This document shows positions 25,230-33,050 of a DNA stretch of 38,801 bases, piece after piece. Position 1 is the stretch's first letter. Every line of letters starts with the position of its first letter. The translations under genes were made by a program, and so were the position numbers. This DNA is from Korarchaeum sp964519515 (GTDB lineage: Archaea > Korarchaeota > Korarchaeia > Korarchaeales > Korarchaeaceae), in assembly GCA_964519515.1 (NCBI GenBank), contig CAZFIJ010000084.1, forward strand, positions 1 through 38,801, written 5' to 3'. The notes beneath the pieces are model-generated. The model did not search any database. It was not told the DNA's origin and saw nothing but the letters and a program-made list of their open reading frames with translations.

Positions 25230-25250
25230 ATGAGTCAACTGAGGTGAGCC

Positions 25251-25260
25251 CTTAAAAAGC
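25251..25260 (-). promoter_or_regulatory. TATA box of the RibH-like gene
   Basis: The minus-strand reading is GCTTTTTAAG, centred 27 nt before the ATG at 25229. It shares a 77-nt divergent spacer with the promoter of the helicase gene. Confidence 0.55.
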
Positions 25261-25274
25261 TCTGAAGCTATTAA

Positions 25275-25284
25275 GGTTTTATCT
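25275..25284 (+). promoter_or_regulatory. TATA box of the XPD-like helicase gene
   Basis: The sequence ggttttatct is centred about 27 nt before the ATG at 25307. A gaggga stretch touching the ATG could also serve as a ribosome binding site. Confidence 0.5.
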
Positions 25285-25306
25285 ATTCACTGTGGGCTAA
25301 GAGGGA

Positions 25307-27115
25307 ATGGAGCACTTCCCGTACAGGCCCAGGGAGCATCAAGAGGAGGTAATGGAGGCTATAAGAGATGCGGTGAGGAGAGGGGAGAATTTCTGCTTAC
25401 ATGCCCCTACCGGATTTGGAAAGACTCCAGTGGTCCTCTCAGCTCTCTTGAGCGAGTTAAATGATGGTAAGATAATATGGGCCGTTAGAACTGGAAATGA
25501 GACGGATAGGCCTATAGAGGAGCTAAAAGTGATAAACAGGAAGTTTGAAGTATTTGGTTTCTCCTTCAGGGGAAAGAAGGATATGTGCTTACTCGCTAGG
25601 AGGATGAACATATCTAGTTACGAGGGAGTGAGTAACTTATGCAGGCTGAAGAGGGAAAGCTGTCCCTATTTCAGGAACCTTAAAAAATTAGATTATTTCC
25701 AAATAGATGGGCCGATGATATTCTCTGAGATATTAAAAGCAGCCGAAAGCATTCAAGTTTGTCCTTACTTCTTACAGATGATGTTACTTGAGGAAGCCTC
25801 TCTCATCTCCTTAAGCTACAATTACATACTCTCACCACTCGGTTGGGCGATCAGACATAAGGTCAGCTTCAGGAAGTCATTCTTAGTAGTTGATGAAGCA
25901 CATAACATAGATAGGGTTGCGATGGAGCTCAATAGTAAATCCATATCGCTGACGAGCTTGGAAAGGGCTATAAAGGAGGACGAGAGGTATGATCCTAAGG
26001 ACTCCCTAGGCTTGAGGAAGAAGCTCGCATCCTTAAGGGATTTCATGCTTAAAGTAGCTGTAGGCGAGGACGGTACATTCGATCTAGATGAGATGCTCTC
26101 TTCTACGGATCTCGGGCCTGATGATCTGAAGAAGTTCCATGAACTAGTTGATATCGTTTACTCAGATTATGTCAAGAGGGGGAAGGAGCCGAGATCTCAT
26201 CTGAATTCAGTAGCCGAATTCCTAATAGTAGCTCTTGAGAAAGCTGGAGAGGAGGGAGTCGCTTACCTTTACTCAGTTGAGGATGAGCCGAGCTTGGAAG
26301 TTTGGGATATGAGAGTCAGGGGATTCCTCTCACCAATATGGAAGGATTTCAGATCAGTTATCTTCATGTCTGGAACTCTCGAGCCGATAGATGCTTTCTC
26401 GGATGTCGTAGGGGTCGATAATTTCTCGAGGATGAGCGTCCCATCTATAGCCGATCCCGAGAGGGTTTCCACGGTCGTAGTGAGGGGAGTGAGCACGAAA
26501 GGCGAGGAGTTATCTGATGAGATGCTTAAGAGGTACCTAAAGGTAGTTGAGAGTTTCCTAAGCATCCCTGGGAACTTAGCTATCTTCACAGCGAGCTACA
26601 GGATCCAAGGGGAGGTTATCAGCGGTATAATTGAGTTAGCTAAGGGAGCGGGGAAGCTCACTTACTCAGAGGATAGGAATATGAGCGGGGATGAGGCGAA
26701 TAGGATCCTGAGGGAGTTCAAGAATCTGCCTAAGGAGGGGAAGGAAGGTCTTCTAATAGCTCCGGCTGGAGGGAGGTTCGCTGAGGGAGCTGATTTCCCC
26801 GGTGAGGAGCTCGAAGGCATAATGCTACTCGGAATACCTTTCGATAGGTTGACGACGAAGACGAGGACCATGATCGAATATTACGAGAGGATGTACGGGA
26901 GGAAGAGAGGTAGATACCTCTCTTACGTAGTCCCCGCCCTCAGGAAAGCGTCTCAAGCGCTCGGTAGGGCTATAAGGTCTCATGAAGATGAAGCCATATT
27001 CCTGTTAGCTGATGAGAGATATCTGAACAGGACTTACTTCTCCCTCCTGCCGGATTTCGTGAGGTGGAATGTGAGAGTAGTCGACTGGAGGGACCTCCCG
27101 AGTCTTAGTGGGTGA
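25307..27115 (+). CDS. XPD/Rad3-family Fe-S DNA helicase
   Basis: The protein has 602 aa, close to archaeal XPD. This 5'-3' SF2 helicase is implicated in nucleotide excision repair. Walker A APTGFGKT is at 33-40 and DEAH at 196-199. Four cysteines between them (Cys94, 112, 119, 152) are placed as the [4Fe-4S] ligands of the family. The C-terminal half has the GRFAEGADFPGEEL and QALGRAIR motifs (the latter is motif VI). The gene is transcribed alone and converges on the shikimate kinase gene with a 6-nt gap. Confidence 0.92.
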   Translation: MEHFPYRPREHQEEVMEAIRDAVRRGENFCLHAPTGFGKTPVVLSALLSELNDGKIIWAVRTGNETDRPIEELKVINRKFEVFGFSFRGKKDMCLLARRMNISSYEGVSNLCRLKRESCPYFRNLKKLDYFQIDGPMIFSEILKAAESIQVCPYFLQMMLLEEASLISLSYNYILSPLGWAIRHKVSFRKSFLVVDEAHNIDRVAMELNSKSISLTSLERAIKEDERYDPKDSLGLRKKLASLRDFMLKVAVGEDGTFDLDEMLSSTDLGPDDLKKFHELVDIVYSDYVKRGKEPRSHLNSVAEFLIVALEKAGEEGVAYLYSVEDEPSLEVWDMRVRGFLSPIWKDFRSVIFMSGTLEPIDAFSDVVGVDNFSRMSVPSIADPERVSTVVVRGVSTKGEELSDEMLKRYLKVVESFLSIPGNLAIFTASYRIQGEVISGIIELAKGAGKLTYSEDRNMSGDEANRILREFKNLPKEGKEGLLIAPAGGRFAEGADFPGEELEGIMLLGIPFDRLTTKTRTMIEYYERMYGRKRGRYLSYVVPALRKASQALGRAIRSHEDEAIFLLADERYLNRTYFSLLPDFVRWNVRVVDWRDLPSLSG

Positions 27116-27121
27116 AGAATA

Positions 27122-27937
27122 TTAGGAAATTTCCGCGGGATTGTTCGTTATTTTACTCCTTAGGACCGTGCCGAATCCGGACCAGTAATCTATTACATCG
27201 CTGCAGTCTGAGCATACTGCAGCTATAGCTGGCCCCGTCCCCGAGAGGCCCGCCCCTAGAGCTCCGAGCTCAATAGCTTTAAGCGCTAAGTCATCCCTGT
27301 AACCGAGGACCCTGCTGTATAAGAGGCCATTCAGCGTCATGACTTCCCAGATCCTAATGGGAAGGAGTTCTATCAGAGAATCCGTTATTTTAGAGTACCT
27401 CCTCAATCTAGAGGCATCTACAGTGGATTTAGGCCTCGATGATTCCCAAGAAGGTAGTAATATCGCTACATCGAGCTCAGGGAGCGGTATCCTCATTATC
27501 AATTGATCCTTGGAGTTATCCGTTACCGTCAGACCTCCTAATATGGAAGCTGATGCGTCATCCATAGCCCCCGTTATAGTGACACCAGCCCTCCTAGCAG
27601 CCCTTACGGAGAGTTTAGTCGCCTCAATAAGCCCTATCTTCCTATCATAAGCACTAACAACAGCTAAAATTACTGCATTAGCTACCGCGCTACTGCTTTT
27701 CAATCCCCATCCAGCTGGTATATTCGAGTCAACTTCCACACTCGCTCCCTCACCCCCCACGAAGTTTAAGGCCTCTTTAACTGCTTCAATAACCAAAGGA
27801 TCGTATGGACTGACTGAGAGATCATCAGAAGCGCGAGCTCTAGCTTCTACTTTCATCTCTATTCCAATTGCAGCTCCCTTCCACGAAGCTATCGCATTAA
27901 CTACGGTTATCGCACCGTTGACCCTAGCTACTCTCAT
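27122..27937 (-). CDS. aroK: Shikimate kinase, archaeal GHMP type
   Basis: It phosphorylates shikimate with ATP in aromatic amino acid synthesis. The protein has 271 aa from ATG 27937. The GTG three codons upstream is possible, but GGGTGGT lies about 4 nt before the ATG. The GHMP kinase signature is clear: IPAGWGLKSSSAVANA as the ATP loop, and the C-terminal GALGAGLSGTGPA Gly-rich motif. This is unrelated to the bacterial AroK fold and is the archaeal form. The start overlaps the end of aroE, so the two consecutive pathway steps are translationally coupled. Confidence 0.93.
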   Translation of the reverse strand: MRVARVNGAITVVNAIASWKGAAIGIEMKVEARARASDDLSVSPYDPLVIEAVKEALNFVGGEGASVEVDSNIPAGWGLKSSSAVANAVILAVVSAYDRKIGLIEATKLSVRAARRAGVTITGAMDDASASILGGLTVTDNSKDQLIMRIPLPELDVAILLPSWESSRPKSTVDASRLRRYSKITDSLIELLPIRIWEVMTLNGLLYSRVLGYRDDLALKAIELGALGAGLSGTGPAIAAVCSDCSDVIDYWSGFGTVLRSKITNNPAEIS

Positions 27938-28766
27938 TGAGACCACCCAAGAACCTCAGAGCCGCTTCCTCCATCACTCTCTCGTCAGGCTCGACCCCGA
28001 ACCATATCCTCTCAGAAACTGATGCTTGCCTAATTAACATCTTAAGCCCTCCAATAGCTCTGCATCCCTTCATCCTAGCTATCCTCACTAGATCGGTTTC
28101 AGGCGGGTTGTAAACTAGATCTAGTACCGCGATACCGCTGAGCTTAGTTGCATCTATAGGCATCCCCTCTCCTTTAGTCCCGAGGGGGGTAGCATTGACT
28201 AAGAGCTCAACTCTATCCAAAGCCTGCTCCCTAGCCTCCCAAGGTAGGGGGATGCACTCTATCCCCAACTTGAGGCAGAGACCTTCTAATCTCTTGACTC
28301 TCTCGATGTCCCTCGATGATATGTAAGCTTTGGAGAACATCCCGGAGATGGAAGTTAGGACCGCTCTAGCAGCTCCCCCAGCTCCGAGTATCAAGACGCT
28401 CTCCCCATTCCTCACCCCTAAGAGCTCTAAGCTGTATTTGACCCCATCTACATCGGTATTAAACCCTAAGAGTTCATCCCCGAACTTTATGACATTAACA
28501 GCGCCTATTAAGCTAGCTCTCTCATCTAAGGAGTCTAGGAACTCTATCACTCTCTCTTTGTGCGGTATAGTTATATTGCAACCTACAGCACCCAGCTCCC
28601 TCAACCCCTCGATAGCTACATCTATCCTGAGGACATCGAACGCTAGATAAACTGCGTTCAGACCTAATTCCCTATAAGAGGAGTTATGAATGACTGGAGA
28701 AGCTGAATGCTTCACAGGATGGCCTAGGAGGCACGTCAGTTTGGTCTCAGCGTTTAAGTTGAGCAC
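27924..28766 (-). CDS. aroE: Shikimate 5-dehydrogenase
   Basis: The protein has 280 aa and reduces 3-dehydroshikimate to shikimate with NADPH. Substrate-binding motifs are GHPVKHSASPVIHN (15-28), the catalytic Lys in NITIPHKER and the Asp in GFNTDVDG. The nucleotide loop is GAGGAAR. The end QASVSERIWFG is a slight variant of the usual Q...Q.. WTG region. The GTG start is preceded by AT-rich sequence (minus-strand CATTTAAAAC). It begins a two-gene aroE-aroK operon that is divergent from the core MetE gene. Confidence 0.94.
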   Translation of the reverse strand: MLNLNAETKLTCLLGHPVKHSASPVIHNSSYRELGLNAVYLAFDVLRIDVAIEGLRELGAVGCNITIPHKERVIEFLDSLDERASLIGAVNVIKFGDELLGFNTDVDGVKYSLELLGVRNGESVLILGAGGAARAVLTSISGMFSKAYISSRDIERVKRLEGLCLKLGIECIPLPWEAREQALDRVELLVNATPLGTKGEGMPIDATKLSGIAVLDLVYNPPETDLVRIARMKGCRAIGGLKMLIRQASVSERIWFGVEPDERVMEEAALRFLGGLNESS

Positions 28767-28829
28767 CAGTGTTTTAAATGGGAACTAACTTAAGCTTTTA
28801 GTGCGATCGATACGATAAACTGCGGTGAG

Positions 28830-29747
28830 ATGATGAGATCCTCTCACGTGGGGAGCTATCCCCTCGAGCACTCGCAGGATAATATGCTGAGGGCTTATCG
28901 TGATACTGTGAGCTCCGGGATCTCAGTGCCCCCTATACCCCAGCTCAGGAGCTTCACAGAGATTTACTTGGATCCTCTCGTATCTAGCGGAAAGTTGAGG
29001 AAGGTCAAAGAGGACAGATATGAAGTCTTGTATCTAGGTGAGCCGATCATAGATCTCAGTGAAGTAGAATCTTTCTTGGAGAGATCTAAAGCCGACCCCA
29101 AAAGCTTGAGACTCCCCGTGACTGGACCCCTGACTTTAGCGAGTAAAGTCGGTGGGGAAAGTTTCATGGACTCTATGATAACTAATAAGAGTGCGATCTT
29201 CTCATTCTTCGTCCCTTATGTGGAGAAGATAGTGAACTGGGCCTCCTCGAGGGGTATAGGTTACATCTTCATAGATGAACCCGCACTCGGTCTCATAGTC
29301 GGGAGGAAGATATTAGGTTACTCTGAGAGGGAACTCCTCGATATCTATGAGGAGATATTGAGTGGAGCTAAATCTAATGCGGGACTGCATGTCTGCGGGA
29401 GGATCCCCCCGTTGTTATCTGAGATATTGATGAGGGTACCCGCGAGGTACTTGAGCCATGAATTTCACGATACTAGGGAGAACCTCAAGTCCTTCAGTAA
29501 GGAGAAGTTAGAGGAATATGATAAGATAATTTCCCCAGGGGTCGTGAGCGCTAAGAACCCAGAGGTAGAGCCGATTGAGGAAGTCAGCTCATTACTGAGG
29601 GAGATCTTAGAGAGATTCGGATCTAGAGTAGACTTAGTAAGTGCTGATTGTGGTTTCGGCGGTCTCAGGGGCTTGAAGAACTCCTATGATATCTCCTTGA
29701 GGAAACTCAAGTTGATAGCTGAGGTATCCTCATCATTCGATGCCTAA
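28830..29747 (+). CDS. Core-type cobalamin-independent methionine synthase (MetE C-domain only)
   Basis: The protein has 305 aa, against about 750 for bacterial MetE, and corresponds to the catalytic C-terminal barrel alone. Zinc ligands are all in place: His187 and Cys189 (LHVCG), Glu211 (SHEFHD) and Cys274 (ADCGFGG). The start of the barrel reads SSHVGSYPL. It should transfer a methyl group to homocysteine. Known short archaeal/bacterial core MetE enzymes take it from methylcobalamin or a methylated corrinoid protein rather than from methylfolate-glutamate. GGTGAG precedes tandem ATGs at 28830 and 28833, and the second suits the spacing better. A corrinoid activator-like gene lies just beyond the next gene. 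Confidence 0.85.
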   Translation: MMRSSHVGSYPLEHSQDNMLRAYRDTVSSGISVPPIPQLRSFTEIYLDPLVSSGKLRKVKEDRYEVLYLGEPIIDLSEVESFLERSKADPKSLRLPVTGPLTLASKVGGESFMDSMITNKSAIFSFFVPYVEKIVNWASSRGIGYIFIDEPALGLIVGRKILGYSERELLDIYEEILSGAKSNAGLHVCGRIPPLLSEILMRVPARYLSHEFHDTRENLKSFSKEKLEEYDKIISPGVVSAKNPEVEPIEEVSSLLREILERFGSRVDLVSADCGFGGLRGLKNSYDISLRKLKLIAEVSSSFDA

Positions 29748-30280
29748 GTGATCCTGGACACGAAGAACTTACTCGGGAAGGACCTAGTGCACTCCATGAA
29801 ATCATCCCCGAGCCCTACATAAAGTTTCCATAGAGCTATGAAGTCATCCATCAATTTCTCCACGTCTCTAGGGTCATCTAAGATAATTACATGCTCTATG
29901 CTGTTGTAAAGTTCTTGCTCAGTCAGGCCCGAGGATCCTATTATCGCTTGCTTCCCATCGATTATGTACATCTTCACCTTTTGGATGGATGAGTCCCTCT
30001 TGAGGATGAGGTAGTCCAAAGGAGGGCTCACCCAATCACTCTTTATCTCTCCTCTAGCGTTCCTCTCCGGTTTCAATGAGTTCTTTATGATATTAGCAGC
30101 TTCCTCGTTCTTATAGGCGTTCGTTATGACCTTAATATCGACCCCCTTTTTAGCTAGATCTACGAGTTTCTGAGCGTATTTAGGGGATAAACTCGGGCTA
30201 CTGATCCAGAGCAGTTTGTTCGCGCTGAAGATCATTAATTCAAGGAACGTACCTAGGGACCTCCCGATGTAGGTTCTCAT
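29744..30280 (-). CDS. Phospholipase D-like domain protein with altered HKD motif
   Basis: The protein has 178 aa with a single PLD-type domain. The HKD region reads KVKMYIIDGKQAIIGSSGLT (101-120): the Lys103 and Asp108 of the motif and the following GSS are present, but the catalytic His position is Lys101. Bacterial and archaeal PLD-fold nucleases usually need that His as the nucleophile, so activity is doubtful. A DNA-binding or structural role is possible. The TATA (30301-30310) places the transcript start at the ATG. It converges on the MetE gene with a 4-nt overlap and is divergent from the RACo-like gene. Confidence 0.75.
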   Translation of the reverse strand: MRTYIGRSLGTFLELMIFSANKLLWISSPSLSPKYAQKLVDLAKKGVDIKVITNAYKNEEAANIIKNSLKPERNARGEIKSDWVSPPLDYLILKRDSSIQKVKMYIIDGKQAIIGSSGLTEQELYNSIEHVIILDDPRDVEKLMDDFIALWKLYVGLGDDFMECTRSFPSKFFVSRIT

Positions 30281-30300
30281 ACACAGGAGCGTATCACGTA

Positions 30301-30310
30301 GTAATTAAAA
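30301..30310 (-). promoter_or_regulatory. TATA box of the PLD-like gene
   Basis: The minus strand reads TTTTAATTAC, centred 26 nt before the ATG at 30280. Confidence 0.5.
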
Positions 30311-30356
30311 AATTATAGTTAAGGGTTCCCTCCGCATAGGCGACCTCGAACGTTAG

Positions 30357-30366
30357 AAATTTTAAT
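30357..30366 (+). promoter_or_regulatory. Candidate TATA box upstream of the RACo-like gene
   Basis: The sequence aaattttaat is centred about 27 nt before a GTG at 30390. That GTG would be a leaderless start if a one-base shift in the following C-run is corrected. Confidence 0.4.
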
Positions 30367-30472
30367 TCAGAGAGATGGAACTCCTAGAGGTGGTCCCATC
30401 TCCCCCAGACTCAAGATCCTCCCTCATGCTATAGAGATAAGTGTTGATGGAGGCGAGAACCTTGGAGAAGCG

Positions 30473-31900
30473 TTGAGTAGAGAGCTCGGATTCCCTCTGC
30501 CATGCGGTGGGGCTGGTTTCTGCGGTGGTTGCGCCATTAGGATAATTGAGGGCGAGGTATCGGAGCCGAAGATTGAGGAAGTGCTCTCTGGAGCTCTAGA
30601 GAGGGGGATGAGATTAGCATGCCTGACTAAAGTATGGAGTGACGTTATAATAGAGATACCGGAGGTCGTCCCTATTGCCTCGGTCTCAGGGGTCATGCCC
30701 AAACTAGAGCTAGATACATCTCATCTGCCTAATGCCCACGGCTTAGGTCTCGCTGTGGACCTAGGGACTACTAACATAGCCGGATCCCTGATGGAGCTTA
30801 GTAGCGGGAAGGTGATAGCTGAAGGATTCGTCAGGAACCCTCAGATCGCTAAGGGGAGCGATCTGATGACTAGGATCGAGAGGGCAATTAGAGGGGAGGA
30901 GATAGGACCCCTAGCTGTAGAGGGGATCGAATCCCTCATATCCAAACTAGCTGGAGGGCGCAGGGGTGAGATATCCTCCCTAATAATAGTCGGAAATTCA
31001 GTCATGCAATCACTACTGCTGGGTCTCGATATAAGATCCCTCTCAGTAGCTCCCTTCGATCCTCCCCTCAAGGATTGGTCAATAATCCCAGCTCTGGAGA
31101 TAGGAATAGAGCTGCCTGAAGCTAAAGCTATAATTCCGCCTGCGATAGGTGGCTTCGCTGGATCCGATGCCCTAGCCGATGTAGTAACTACTAGGCTCTT
31201 GGGGATAGAGGTCCCCTACTTACTCATAGATCTCGGGACCAATAGCGAGGTGATTCTAGATGCGGGTGATTCCGTACTCGTCGCTACGGCTCCAGCCGGT
31301 TCAGCATTCGAGATGAACGCTAGAGGAGTTGGAGGGATAGAGGAAGCTGTGAGAGAAGCTAGGTTTGAGGATGGGAAGTGGAAGTTGAAGTATTCGAAGA
31401 GGCCCTTAGGGCTCACGGGCTCCGGGCTCATATCAGCGATAGCTGAGATGCTCAGAATAGGATTCATTGATGAGAGCGGGAAGATGAGGGGGGAATTCAA
31501 AGGCACTATCTCTCTCTTAGATGACCCTAAGATAGAGATAACTCAGAGAGATATCAGGGAAGTTCAGAAGGGAGTGAGCGCGATTTACTCAGCTTGGAGG
31601 ATCTTGATGGATGAAGCTTCCCTTAAGCCGGAGAGAGTAGTCATAGCCGGGACCTTCGGGAGCCATTTGAAGTATGAGGACGCCCTCACGATAGGGTTGA
31701 TACCCCCGGTATCTGAGGATAACTTCATATCCATCGGCAACTCCGCCCTCACTGGAGCCAAATCTATGATGATGAGTAAGAGGGCTTATGAGTTAGCTGA
31801 GGATGTCTTGAGGGTAGCGAGGCACGTAAACCTTACCGGAAAGCAGAACTTTCCAGACATTTTCATCGAGGGCCTGAAGTTGGGGAGAAGAGAGCTCTGA
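30473..31900 (+). CDS. RACo-like reductive activator of corrinoid proteins ([2Fe-2S] plus ASKHA ATPase)
   Basis: The open frame from TTG 30473 gives 475 aa, but the same frame continues upstream to 30323 and encodes the missing first strands of the ferredoxin domain (RLKILPHAIEISVDGGENL, from about 30407), so the annotated start is too short. Cluster ligands are Cys11, Cys17, Cys20 and Cys50 (C-x5-C-x2-C...C). The actin-like ATPase half has VDLGTTNIAG (95-104), a second phosphate loop LIDLGTNSEV and AGTFGSH. RACo proteins use ATP to reduce inactive Co(II) corrinoid to Co(I). The linker and middle domain of the bacterial enzyme appear absent, with only about 45 residues between the last cluster Cys and the ATPase loop. 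No corrinoid protein gene is in the window. Confidence 0.8.
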   Translation: MSRELGFPLPCGGAGFCGGCAIRIIEGEVSEPKIEEVLSGALERGMRLACLTKVWSDVIIEIPEVVPIASVSGVMPKLELDTSHLPNAHGLGLAVDLGTTNIAGSLMELSSGKVIAEGFVRNPQIAKGSDLMTRIERAIRGEEIGPLAVEGIESLISKLAGGRRGEISSLIIVGNSVMQSLLLGLDIRSLSVAPFDPPLKDWSIIPALEIGIELPEAKAIIPPAIGGFAGSDALADVVTTRLLGIEVPYLLIDLGTNSEVILDAGDSVLVATAPAGSAFEMNARGVGGIEEAVREARFEDGKWKLKYSKRPLGLTGSGLISAIAEMLRIGFIDESGKMRGEFKGTISLLDDPKIEITQRDIREVQKGVSAIYSAWRILMDEASLKPERVVIAGTFGSHLKYEDALTIGLIPPVSEDNFISIGNSALTGAKSMMMSKRAYELAEDVLRVARHVNLTGKQNFPDIFIEGLKLGRREL

Positions 31901-32117
31901 TAAAAATCGTGTGAAAATTAACTCAAATACCCCTCTATAAGCAATGCTAGAGTTTAGATTCTATCGAGTATTATCTTGATATCCTTAAATGTGGAAATAT
32001 GCTTCATGTTTAGTTTTATATTAGCTGCGTAGTAAATATTCTCCCTCGCTTCAATCCAATATCTTCGAAGCCTCTGCTCCTAAGACATGAAGACTTCATG
32101 AGGATAACTCTGTAAAT
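31901..32117. other. 217-nt intergenic spacer
   Basis: It separates the RACo-like gene from the convergent DUF3782-like gene. Apart from a 15-bp inverted repeat near its right end I see no gene, RNA fold or clear terminator. Confidence 0.6.
32086..32100. repeat. 15-bp perfect inverted repeat
   Basis: CATGAAG and CTTCATG flank a single central A, 17 nt beyond the stop of the DUF3782-like gene. There is no T-tract after it on either strand, so its role is unclear. It may be chance or a binding site. Confidence 0.4.
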
Positions 32118-32732
32118 TTAACGCTCAGGAATGATTTCCTTCATCTCCCTTCCGACTATAACAATTATTCCGTGTTTCCCGGCCATCTCCCTCAGGAAAT
32201 CAGCTGCTTCCGCCCCCACATTAGCTATAGCTAAGATTTTTATAGTTACATCTTTTTCATATATTTTCTTAACGAAATCTACCCTCTCCAGTAGTTTATC
32301 AAGCTCTCTCTTAGCATCCTCTAAAGAAGTTACTCCAGTCGTGACCTCTCCCACGAGGAGGGGGTTCTCGCAGAAGAGATCTACCTCAACGGTCTTGCCC
32401 ATGTGCCTCAGCTTAATTCCTACCTCTATTCTCACTCCCTCATACCCCCTTTCGCTCAGATATTCCTCAAGGAAAGCAGCGGTGTAATACTCCAACGTCA
32501 TGCCGACGGCCCTACCTAGTTGCTCGAAGTTCTTCCTCAACCCTTTGACCTCTTTCCAGAGCTCTTGCTGACCCTCCCAGAGCTTCTGCTGACCCTCCTC
32601 GATTTTATCAAGCCTTTCCAATATCTCTCTCATCCCTATTAGCCCTGCGATAGCGTATCTGAACTCCTTATCCTCCTCTAGTGTTCTAAGTATCTTTTCC
32701 TTCTCTTCCTTTGTAAGTACTTGAGTCATCAC
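32118..32732 (-). CDS. DUF3782-like protein with coiled coil and PD-(D/E)XK-like nuclease fold
   Basis: The protein has 204 aa. An N-terminal helical part with a short repeat (EEGQQKLWEGQQELWKEV) forms a coiled coil (about 35-72). The C-terminal domain has the strand pattern of restriction-endonuclease-like folds: EVDLF (Asp118) then LLVGEVTTG (Glu129), with Thr131 where the Lys of (D/E)xK normally stands. Families of this kind are multiplied in thermophilic archaea and their function is unknown. It may cut or bind nucleic acid. It stands alone, with a TATA at 32751-32760 giving a leaderless start at ATG 32732 or 32729. Confidence 0.65.
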   Translation of the reverse strand: MMTQVLTKEEKEKILRTLEEDKEFRYAIAGLIGMREILERLDKIEEGQQKLWEGQQELWKEVKGLRKNFEQLGRAVGMTLEYYTAAFLEEYLSERGYEGVRIEVGIKLRHMGKTVEVDLFCENPLLVGEVTTGVTSLEDAKRELDKLLERVDFVKKIYEKDVTIKILAIANVGAEAADFLREMAGKHGIIVIVGREMKEIIPER

Positions 32733-32750
32733 TAATTCTCACTATTTAGG

Positions 32751-32760
32751 AATTTAAAGC
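32751..32760 (-). promoter_or_regulatory. TATA box of the DUF3782-like gene
   Basis: The minus strand reads GCTTTAAATT, centred 24-27 nt before the two tandem ATGs. Confidence 0.5.
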
Positions 32761-33019
32761 TTCTGATCATCTATAGCTTTACCTAAGATCAAAACCCGGC
32801 CTAATGATTATGTAACCTCCTCAGGGAAACTTATTATACTCTCAACAAGCTATTTTTCAAATATTTTTATCATTAGGAGCGATTAAGTTATATATCATCA
32901 AACAAAAGCGTCCTTGATCATGAGAAAAATATAAAGGTTAAATGGGATCCCTTAATATATTTAAACATCGCCTCTGTACGCATCTCACTGGGCACTATTG
33001 CAAAACTCTCCGTACTCTC

Positions 33020-33029
33020 AGCTTAAAAT
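33020..33029 (+). promoter_or_regulatory. TATA box of the dehydroquinate synthase II gene
   Basis: The sequence agcttaaaat is centred about 26 nt before the ATG at 33051, so the mRNA is probably leaderless. Confidence 0.5.
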
Positions 33030-33050
33030 GAACTCACTACACCCTATGGT

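Larger units (their letters stand above)
32733..33050. other. 318-nt AT-rich intergenic region
   Basis: It lies between two divergently read genes and holds their promoters (32751-32760 minus, 33020-33029 plus). The middle (32770-33000) is AT-rich with no open frame of note, no tRNA-like fold and no repeat array. I see nothing assignable in it. Confidence 0.6.

Noticed and set aside
32940..32962. GGGATCCC palindrome in AT-rich DNA
   Set aside because: An 8-bp palindrome with no further structure is expected by chance.
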